From the NCBI GenBank assembly GCA_021323355.1, contig JAJONK010000446.1:1-5185 (forward strand): a stretch of 5,185 bases of DNA. The letters are read 5' to 3'. A program made the position numbers and the translations under genes. Source of the stretch: Deltaproteobacteria bacterium (GTDB taxonomy: Bacteria; Desulfobacterota; Binatia; UBA9968). Under the pieces are notes generated by a model. The model was not told the DNA's origin, ran no database searches, and was given only the letters and a program-made list of their open reading frames with translations. This document shows positions 1 through 5,185 of this stretch, in pieces; position 1 is the first letter of the stretch, and each line of letters opens with the position of its first letter.

Positions 1-476
1 GAACCGCGGACACCGCCCAAGAGAGAGAATTTGTTGTTCGATGCCCAGGCGCCGATCACAAGACCGTAAACGCCCAAAGAGGTCATGGCAAAGATATAAA
101 GGATGCCGACGTTGAGATCGGCAACCTGAAGATTGATCACCCGCTCGCCAATCTGAAGAACATCGCCGAAGGGGATGACCGCAAAAGTTACTAGAGCAGG
201 GAATAAAGCCAGGCACGGCGCAAGGGTATGCAGGAACCGGTCGCCAGCCGGCGGTATGAAGTCCTCTTTGGTTAGAAATTTTAGCGGGTCGGCAACCAGG
301 GTATTGATCAGCCCCATACCGGCAAAGCCGAATATGGATGCCCGATTAGCGCCGATGCGATCTTGGATGAGCGCGCTGCCCTTGCGCTCAACCCAACCGA
401 GCACTCCGGCCAGATTGAGGACCATGAAAAGCACCAGGAAGGCTTTGATCGCGACGATGCCGATATCAACGATCAT
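1..476 (-). CDS. nuoH: NADH-quinone oxidoreductase subunit H (NuoH), 3' end outside window
   Basis: Membrane subunit of complex I that, with NuoB and NuoD, forms the quinone access channel and links the peripheral arm to the proton pumps. I translated it by hand: 158 codons plus two bases are present, about half the usual length of roughly 325 residues, and the frame is open to the window edge. Residues 3-27 form the first membrane helix, followed by the family motif ERKGSALIQDRIGANR (30-45), then ADPLKFLTKEDFIP (62-75), a second hydrophobic segment (about 81-103), and ADLNVGILYIF...GWASNNKFSLLG-type sequence (119-154, here GAWASNNKFSLLG). The start ATG (474-476) overlaps the nuoG TGA as ATGA, which suggests translational coupling. 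A G-rich stretch (GGGGAGTGG, 492-500 reversed) lies rather far upstream for a ribosome binding site. One oddity is GANR where many homologues have GPNR. The family assignment is secure. Confidence 0.95.
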   Translation of the reverse strand, partial: MIVDIGIVAIKAFLVLFMVLNLAGVLGWVERKGSALIQDRIGANRASIFGFAGMGLINTLVADPLKFLTKEDFIPPAGDRFLHTLAPCLALFPALVTFAVIPFGDVLQIGERVINLQVADLNVGILYIFAMTSLGVYGLVIGAWASNNKFSLLGGVRG

Positions 477-2052
477 GACGGGTCCGCACCACCACTCCCC
501 AGCTGAATCCCCTGATCGCCGATGACATCGTAATTGAGTCCTCGATAGGAGGGAATTTCCTGTGACAAGGCCTGAAAGATCTCTTCTGCTGTCGAGTAAG
601 ACGTTCTCTCACCGGCCGCCTCCAGCAAGCGGATGAAGATTTCGCAATCTTGCAGCGCACCTTCCGGCGCGACCAGCGCGGCATTAAGCTTTTGCACGCG
701 CCCTTTCCGATTGGTGTAAGTTCCTTCTTTTTCACCGAAGTGGGTTGAAGGCAAAACCACATGGGCGGCCTTGGCGGTTTCCGTCAGGCGGATATCCTGC
801 ACCACCAGAAAAGATAATTTGCCGAAGGCGCGCAGCTCCGATTGATTGTCGTTTGCGGCCGTGAGATCTTCGCCGACTACGTAGGCGCCGCCATAATTTC
901 CCGCGGCCAGCTTCTGCATCAAAGGCTCGAAGCCGCCATTGGAGCTGACGCCCATCTCGGCGGCGCCGCGGAAATTAGGCGAACGATCCGGGCTCACAAG
1001 GATCTGTTCCACTTCGGTCAGCTCGCGCTCTTGATAGAACACTTCCAGATCCGCAGCGGGTGAAAGCTTCTTCATCAGCTTGGCGAATAAAAAGGCTTCT
1101 TCATTGGTGTTTCTGCCGGAAAGTATTCCCGCCAGCGAACCCGCCGAGCGCAGGCCGCTGACCACCGCGCGCAGGGCTATCTCCCAGGTGGTCGGAACCA
1201 GCCCGCCCTCCTGACGAATCATGGGTGTAGTCAAACGCTCGCCGCCGGTCAAATCGTAGAAACAGTATCGGCCCTCATCGCACAGCCAGTGGCTGTTTAC
1301 CGCTTCATTAATCCGTGGCTTAAAACGAGCAATGCGATTCTGATAATGTTCAACGCTGATATTGCAGCCGGTGCTGCACCCAGGACAAATCGAGGGGGTT
1401 TTCTGCAGATACCAGACCCTGACCTTGAAACGGAAATCACGATCGGTAAGCGCACCAACGGGACAGATATCCACCACATTGGCTGACAGCGGGTTGTCGA
1501 GAACCGCGCCGGGAAATAGCGCGATCGTCGAATCATCGCTGCGATTATCGACGGTCAGTTCCCCGGTATGGGTGATTTCGTCAAGAAAGCGCACGCAGCG
1601 CGTGCATTTGATGCAACGCTCGCCATCGAAAACGACATTGGGACCAAAAATCTCGCGTTTGCGGTCACGCTCCTTTCGCTCCTTGAACCGGCTGTCCTGC
1701 AGGTCATGCTTCATGTAATAGTCCTGCAGCCAGCACTCACCCGCCTGATCGCATATCGGGCAATCGATCGGATGATTGATCAGAAGAAATTCCATCACCG
1801 CCTTGCGGACCGATATTACCTTGGGGCTCTGGGTCAACACCGTCATGCCCTCGGTCACTTGGGTGTTGCAGGCGATCTGCAGCTTGGGCATCTTCTCGAT
1901 TTCGATCAAACACATGCGGCAATTGCCGGCGATCGAAAGCTTGGGATGATAGCAGTAATGCGGGATCGCAATCCCCGCCTCGGCCGCCTCACGGTCTTGC
2001 CTTTGACGGTGTTAATCTCTTGGCCGTCGATAATAAGTTTCACTGGATCCAT
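473..2052 (-). CDS. nuoG: NADH-quinone oxidoreductase subunit G (NuoG), frameshifted near 5' end, short form
   Basis: Large Fe-S subunit of the NADH dehydrogenase module, passing electrons from NuoF towards the quinone site. The N-terminus MDPVKLIIDGQEINTVKGKTV (ATG at 2050-2052) is in one frame; from about 1990 down, the homologous sequence EAAEAGIAIPHYCYHP continues in another frame to the TGA at 473. Joined, it has about 526 residues. Ligand motifs, in joined numbering: [2Fe-2S] N1b C34, C45, C48, C62; N5 H94, C98, C101, C107; N4 C147, C150, C153, C197; N7 C223, C226, C230, C258. The rest is a shortened molybdopterin-oxidoreductase-like domain ending with the family motif EKEGTYTNRKGRVQ. 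Homologues usually have about 690-900 residues. The uninterrupted reading frame alone would start at ATG 1913-1915, but this loses three N1b-region features, including C34 and C45. It begins 16 bp after nuoF and overlaps nuoH by 4 bp. The break may be a sequencing error or a real mutation. Confidence 0.93.
1979..1992 (-). other. Reading-frame break in nuoG
   Basis: Upstream of here the conserved NuoG protein is read in the frame of the ATG at 2050-2052 (ending KGKTV); downstream it is read from GAG at 1988-1990 (EAAEAGIAIP). The two frames overlap as open sequence from 2011 to about 1909, but homology puts the switch in this GC-rich stretch. One inserted base would restore the frame (for example a lost G in GTGGAG). 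Compared with the usual TVLEAARAAGI pattern the joint lacks about two residues as well, so a loss of 4 or 7 bases is also possible. Without reads or a relative, an assembly error and a real deletion cannot be told apart. Confidence 0.85.
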
Positions 2053-2068
2053 GTAGGTAAACTTCGCC

Positions 2069-3388
2069 TTAAGCTTGGTGGAGCATTGGAGTAACACTAA
2101 CAGTTCCAACGCTTCCTTGAACGTTTCTTACGGTGCAGCCTCTATCGACAATGTGCTGCTCAAATTCATCCCGATATTTTTTTATAAAGGCTGCGGCCGG
2201 CATGGCGGCGGCATCGCCGAACGGACAGATCGTATTACCCATGATGTTGCCGCTGACGTTGAGAATGAGATCCATATCGCCTTTGTCGCCCTGGCCGTGC
2301 TCGATGCGCCGGAAGATTTTTTCCATCCAGTGGCAACCCTCGCGGCAAGGGCTGCACTGGCCGCACGATTCATGAGCATAGAAACGTGAAATGTTCCACG
2401 CTGCACGGACCATGCAAGTGGAGTCGTCCATGACGATGACACCGCCGGAGCCGAGCAAACTGCCTGCCGCCTGAACCGACTCATAGTCGAGATTCACGTT
2501 TTCGATCTCTTCCGGCCGCAAAACCGGCATCGAACCGCCGCCCGGAATCACCCCTTTAAGTTTTCTCCCGTTGGGAACTCCGCCGCAATCCTCTTCAAGA
2601 AACTTCTTGAACGGATATCCCATCTCGACTTCGTAAACGCCCGGCTTGCTGATGTGCCCGCTGACGCTAAAGAGTTTCGTGCCTTTGCTCTTCTCGGTGC
2701 CCATCGCCGCATATGCGCCCGCGCCATGATCGACAATCCACGGCAGCGCCGCTAGTGTCTCGACGTTATTGACCACGGTCGGACAGCCAAACAGGCCATG
2801 GGTTGCCGGGAACGGCGGTTTAACCTTGGGCCAGCCGCGCCCGCCTTCGAGCGATGAAAGCAAAGCTGTTTCTTCGCCACAGATATAAGCGCCGGCGCCA
2901 CGATGAACAATCAAATCCAAGTCGTAGCCCGAGCCGAAGATATTCTTGCCGGTGAAACCGGCGCGCTTGACCTCTTCTGCTGCCTGTTCCAGCACTCGAG
3001 TGCCAAACGCCATTTCGCCGCGAATGTAAATGAACGCGGTATGCGACTGAATTCCGAACGCTGCGATCAGCGTTCCTTCGATGATGGCGTGTGGATCTTT
3101 CTCGATCAGCAACCGATCCTTGAATGTGCCGGGTTCGCTTTCGTCGGCGTTACAAACCAGATACTTGGGTTTGGGATTGTCTTTGGGGACGAAGCTCCAC
3201 TTCATGCCGGTGGGAAATCCGGCGCCGCCCCGGCCTCTGAGCCCTGATGCCTTCACTTCGTCGATCAGTTGCTCCGGCTTCATGCTTCGGACGACCTTTT
3301 CCCAGGCGCGATAACCGCCGCGGGCTTGATAGGCCGCCAAGGTGTGCGAATCGGCGGCATCGATGTTACGAAGCAGAATTTTTTCCAT
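2069..3388 (-). CDS. nuoF: NADH-quinone oxidoreductase subunit F (NuoF), NADH/FMN-binding
   Basis: Entry point of complex I: binds NADH and FMN and carries [4Fe-4S] cluster N3, in the cytoplasmic peripheral arm. At 439 residues it is full length. Visible motifs: GRGGAGFPTG (52-61), the glycine-rich nucleotide loop; NADESEPGT (80-88); GAGAYICGEETALLSSLEG (164-182), contacting FMN; and the N3 ligands C342, C345, C348 and C388 in the ESCGQCSPCREGC and TICPFGDAA segments. The ATG at 3386-3388 gives the normal family N-terminus, 17 bp after the nuoE stop; only a weak purine-rich GAGAGAA lies directly before it. The last 20 or so residues after DEFEQHI (GCTVRNVQGSVGTVSV...) are not a motif I recognise and may be a lineage-specific tail. 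NuoE is its structural partner and NuoG its electron acceptor; both are adjacent. Confidence 0.98.
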   Translation of the reverse strand: MEKILLRNIDAADSHTLAAYQARGGYRAWEKVVRSMKPEQLIDEVKASGLRGRGGAGFPTGMKWSFVPKDNPKPKYLVCNADESEPGTFKDRLLIEKDPHAIIEGTLIAAFGIQSHTAFIYIRGEMAFGTRVLEQAAEEVKRAGFTGKNIFGSGYDLDLIVHRGAGAYICGEETALLSSLEGGRGWPKVKPPFPATHGLFGCPTVVNNVETLAALPWIVDHGAGAYAAMGTEKSKGTKLFSVSGHISKPGVYEVEMGYPFKKFLEEDCGGVPNGRKLKGVIPGGGSMPVLRPEEIENVNLDYESVQAAGSLLGSGGVIVMDDSTCMVRAAWNISRFYAHESCGQCSPCREGCHWMEKIFRRIEHGQGDKGDMDLILNVSGNIMGNTICPFGDAAAMPAAAFIKKYRDEFEQHIVDRGCTVRNVQGSVGTVSVTPMLHQA

Positions 3389-3405
3389 TTCTCTCAGAGA
3401 TAAAG

Positions 3406-3879
3406 TTATTTCAAAGAATCGAGGATTTCGGTTACTCTTTCTTCGTTCAAGTTTTCGTAATAATCATCGTTGATTTGCATCATCGGTGCGGTACCACAGG
3501 AGGCCAGGCATTCCACTTCCGATAACGTGAATCGCCCGTCAGCCGTCGTCTGTCCGAGTTCGATAGCCAATTTCTTCTTGATGAAGCCAGTGATTTTCTC
3601 CGCCCCACCGAGGGCGCACGACAGTGTGCGGCATACTTGAATATGGTGCCGGCCGATGGGCTTCATGTTGTACATGGTATAGAAGCTCACCACCCCGTGC
3701 ACCCGCGCCGGCGATTGGCCCATCAGCTTGGCAACGTAGTCAATCGCTTCCGGACCCAGATAGCCGAATTCCTGCTGGGCAAGATACAAGACCGGAAGCA
3801 TTGCCGCCTCTTTCTTTGGGTAGCGGCTCACCGTCTCGTGAAATTTTTCGAGCGTTGCCGGCGAAAATTCCACTGCCAT
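3406..3879 (-). CDS. nuoE: NADH-quinone oxidoreductase subunit E (NuoE), [2Fe-2S] N1a
   Basis: Small thioredoxin-fold subunit that binds the [2Fe-2S] cluster N1a beside the FMN of NuoF in the peripheral arm. It has 157 residues, the usual length for the family. An N-terminal helical part (about 5-60, with YPKKEAAMLPVLYLAQQEFGYL, here broken as residues 20-41) and the conserved VHGVVSFYTMY (60-70) precede the ferredoxin domain. The four ligands C83, C88, C124 and C128 fit the family spacing C-x4-C-x35-C-x3-C exactly. The ATG at 3877-3879 has a good GGAGAAG ribosome binding site eight bases upstream. It is separated from nuoD by a 261-bp repeat-rich gap, whereas nuoF follows after 17 bp. No sign of damage. 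Confidence 0.98.
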   Translation of the reverse strand: MAVEFSPATLEKFHETVSRYPKKEAAMLPVLYLAQQEFGYLGPEAIDYVAKLMGQSPARVHGVVSFYTMYNMKPIGRHHIQVCRTLSCALGGAEKITGFIKKKLAIELGQTTADGRFTLSEVECLASCGTAPMMQINDDYYENLNEERVTEILDSLK

Positions 3880-3887
3880 GCGTTATT

Positions 3888-3894
3888 CTTCTCC
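3888..3894 (-). promoter_or_regulatory. Ribosome binding site of nuoE
   Basis: The minus-strand sequence GGAGAAG lies eight bases before the nuoE ATG, the clearest Shine-Dalgarno site in the window. It matters because the repeats upstream separate nuoE from nuoD, so nuoE must start translation independently, and it supports the ATG at 3877-3879. Confidence 0.75.
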
Positions 3895-3900
3895 GTTAAA

Positions 3901-3934
3901 CAACAACTGCTAACGCGCTGTCTGAAAAAAAGTC
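3901..3934. repeat. Degenerate remnants of inverted-repeat element ends
   Basis: CAACAACTGCTA at 3901-3912 matches the right end of the 130-bp element (CAGCAACTGCTA, 4056-4067) at 11 of 12 bases and in the same orientation. It runs directly into 3911-3934 (TAACGCGCTG, then TCTGAAAAAAAGTC), which resembles the left or complemented right end (TAGCAGGCTG...AAAAAG) with several mismatches and small insertions. I read this as leftovers of a further copy or copies that lie next to the better preserved element; chance similarity of short A-rich sequence is possible for the second part. Confidence 0.4.
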
Positions 3935-3937
3935 TGC

Positions 3938-4067
3938 TAGCAGGCTGCTCAAAAAGATTTCAGAGGCTAGGCGCGCGAAGTTCGATGAGCTGAGGCGTAC
4001 GCTTCAGTACGTTGAAGCGAGGCGAACGAGCGCAACCAAGCACATGAGTCTTTTTCAGCAACTGCTA
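3938..4067. repeat. 130-bp MITE-like element with terminal inverted repeats
   Basis: The left end TAGCAGGCTGCTCAAAAAG (3938-3956) and the reverse complement of the right end, TAGCAGTTGCTGAAAAAG (4050-4067), match at 16 of 19 aligned positions with one gap. The arms remain partly complementary inwards (GCTAGG..GCGC against GCTTGG..GCGC), and a perfect 7-bp stem with a 6-base loop (CGCTTCA-GTACGT-TGAAGCG, 4000-4019) lies near the centre, so the whole can fold on itself. The outer TA (or CTA, 3937-3939 and 4065-4067) could be a target duplication. It has no coding capacity, as expected of a non-autonomous element moved by a transposase elsewhere. The right boundary coincides with the stop codon of the duplicated nuoD end. 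It could instead be a REP/BIME-type repeat; copy number in the genome would tell. Confidence 0.65.
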
Positions 4068-4140
4068 CCGGTCACATTCTCCACCGATCATATTGACCAT
4101 TTTCCGCGAAAGATCGCGATGACACGATTCTACTTTGACT
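4065..4140 (-). repeat. Second, non-coding copy of the nuoD 3' end
   Basis: Bases 4065-4100 repeat the last 12 codons of nuoD including its TAG (4141-4176), 76 bp away in direct orientation. Only two of 36 bases differ (4080 against 4156, 4095 against 4171), both at third codon positions: GGA for GGG and GTC for GTT, so the encoded MVNMIGGECDR is identical. The 40 bases before it in transcription order (4101-4140) show patchy similarity to nuoD upstream of residue M (shared ATCGTG, CGA, CTTTCG, ATGG blocks) with several small insertions, suggesting the duplication was originally about 75 bp. The copy lies behind the nuoD stop, so it is not translated as part of NuoD. It may be the original gene end, displaced by a tandem duplication, or a joining of two strain alleles in assembly. 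Confidence 0.8.
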
Positions 4141-5185
4141 CTACCGGTCACATTCCCCACCGATCATATTAACCATGCCGAAAGTCGGCACGATGTCGGC
4201 TATCATGTAGCCCTTGATCATCTCATGAAAAGCGCCCATAGCCAGAAAACAGGGCGGCCGCACGCGCACCCGATAGGGGCGCCCGGCGCCATCGCTGACA
4301 AGATAAAAACCCAATTCCCCGTTACCGCCCTCCACCGCGAAGTACGTTTCACCCGGCGGCACCTTTATTCCTTCCATGATGATCTTAAAATGGTGCATCA
4401 ATCCTTCGATGCTGTTGTAAACCTTTTCTTTCTCCGGCAGCACGAAACGGGGATCTTCAATCCATACCGGTCCGACTGGTAGATTCTTCAGCGCCTGCTC
4501 GACGATCTTCATGCTCTGTTCGATTTCCTGAATGCGGCACACGAACCGATCATAGTTGTCGCCCTTGGTTCCCAGCGGCACCGTAAAATCGAGCTGATCG
4601 TAAACCAGATACGGATTGGTTTTCCGGACATCATAGTTGACGCCGGTGGCGCGCAAGATGGGACCGGTGAGGCTATAGCTGATGGCGGTCTGCCGCGAAA
4701 TCACACCTATATTGGACATCCGATCGATAAAGATACGGTTGCGCGACAGGAGTCCGTCGCAATCCTCCAACAGCTTGCGAATGATCTTAAAGGTGCGCTC
4801 GACCCTTTCGGCAAAATCCACAGGCAAATCGTGTTTGACCCCGCCAACGCGGACGTAAGTGACCGTTAAACGGGCCCCGGTGAGGGCCTCAACTATTCGC
4901 GTTATCATTTCGCGGGCTTCGATCATGTAGAAGCCGACGGTGATCGCCCCAAGCTCGGAGCAACACATGCCACAGCAGGTAAGATGATCGAAGATACGCG
5001 ACAGCTCACTGACGATTACGCGAATATACTGACAGCGCGGCGGCGTCTCGACGCCGATCAGCTTTTCTACCGCCAGGGCATAACCGACATTGTTGATTAA
5101 CGGCGACGCATAGTTCAGCCGGTCTGTATAAGGAATCACCTGAGTCCAGGTCACGTTCTCGCAGCTTTTGGCAAACCCGCGATGG
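4141..5185 (-). CDS. nuoD: NADH-quinone oxidoreductase subunit D (NuoD), 5' end outside window
   Basis: The 49-kDa-type subunit of the complex I connecting module; together with NuoB and NuoH it forms the quinone-reduction site and is related to the large subunit of [NiFe] hydrogenases. The window holds 347 codons, from HRGFAKSCEN (5184-5155) to the TAG at 4141-4143; about 40-60 N-terminal residues are missing. Recognisable family segments are TWTQVIPYTDRLNY (its final Tyr matches the quinone-site Tyr of Thermus Nqo4), SPLINNVGYALAVEKLIG, PPRCQYIRVIVSELSR, LTGPILRATGVNYDVRK, GELGFYLVSDG, PYRVRVRPP and a C-terminal IGGECDR. A GTG at 5152-5154 could be taken as a start but lies inside conserved sequence. 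The 3' end is duplicated just downstream, and a 261-bp gap separates it from nuoE. Confidence 0.97.
   Translation of the reverse strand, partial: HRGFAKSCENVTWTQVIPYTDRLNYASPLINNVGYALAVEKLIGVETPPRCQYIRVIVSELSRIFDHLTCCGMCCSELGAITVGFYMIEAREMITRIVEALTGARLTVTYVRVGGVKHDLPVDFAERVERTFKIIRKLLEDCDGLLSRNRIFIDRMSNIGVISRQTAISYSLTGPILRATGVNYDVRKTNPYLVYDQLDFTVPLGTKGDNYDRFVCRIQEIEQSMKIVEQALKNLPVGPVWIEDPRFVLPEKEKVYNSIEGLMHHFKIIMEGIKVPPGETYFAVEGGNGELGFYLVSDGAGRPYRVRVRPPCFLAMGAFHEMIKGYMIADIVPTFGMVNMIGGECDR

Noticed and set aside
473..1915. nuoG starting at the ATG at 1913-1915
   Set aside because: Conserved NuoG sequence, including two N1b cysteines, continues upstream in the same frame and then in the shifted frame to the ATG at 2052, so this internal Met is not the natural start.
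1568..2056. Plus-strand open frame of 162 codons opposite nuoG
   Set aside because: It is antisense to a strongly conserved gene, has low-complexity arginine/leucine-rich composition typical of a shadow frame, and no recognisable domain.
3637..3993. Plus-strand open frame of 118 codons across the nuoE start and into the repeats
   Set aside because: It is antisense to nuoE and ends inside the repeat element; no motif or start signal supports it.
4105..4118. Hairpin CGCGA-AAGA-TCGCG as a terminator of nuoD
   Set aside because: The stem is only five base pairs and no U-run follows on the minus strand.
4065..4160. Small ORF (about 31 codons from GTG 4158-4160) ending in the duplicated MVNMIGGECDR
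   Set aside because: It overlaps the nuoD end out of frame, has no ribosome binding site that I can see, and is explained by the duplication itself.
5152..5154. GTG as the start of nuoD
   Set aside because: The frame continues upstream with conserved sequence (HRGFAKSCEN) to the window edge, so this is an internal valine.

Overview
The window is an internal piece of a bacterial nuo operon, which encodes proton-pumping NADH:quinone oxidoreductase (respiratory complex I). All genes lie on the minus strand. In transcription order, from high to low coordinates, they are nuoD (5' end outside the window), a 261-bp gap, nuoE, nuoF, nuoG, and nuoH (3' end outside the window). The order D-E-F-G-H is the standard one. 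The proteins look like those of an aerobic or facultatively respiring, deltaproteobacteria-like lineage (for example NuoD with TWTQVIPYTDRLNY and a GGECDR terminus, and a short NuoG). The taxon cannot be fixed from this window.

Layout: 4141-5185 nuoD; 3880-4140 non-coding and repeat-rich; 3406-3879 nuoE; 2069-3388 nuoF; 473-2052 nuoG, with a reading-frame break near its 5' end; 1-476 nuoH, whose ATG overlaps the nuoG stop as ATGA. Gaps between E, F and G are 16-17 bp, so E-F-G-H look like one tightly coupled transcription unit. No tRNA, rRNA, CRISPR array or promoter was recognised.

How the genes work together: NuoE, NuoF and NuoG form the peripheral NADH dehydrogenase module. NADH reduces FMN on NuoF, and electrons pass along Fe-S clusters in NuoF and NuoG (N1a sits in NuoE) towards NuoD, which helps build the quinone pocket against the membrane subunit NuoH. 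All expected Fe-S ligands are visible in NuoE, NuoF and NuoG.

The unusual parts are: (1) the nuoD-nuoE gap, which holds a 130-bp MITE-like inverted-repeat element, degenerate remnants of the same kind of ends, and a second copy of the last 12 codons of nuoD that differs only at two synonymous third positions; (2) a frameshift in nuoG between residues about 21 and 26, in an otherwise well conserved gene; (3) a NuoG of only about 526 residues that keeps all cluster motifs including N7 but has a much reduced molybdopterin-oxidoreductase-like domain. No new enzymatic or defence system is present; the novelty is in the intergenic repeat structure.
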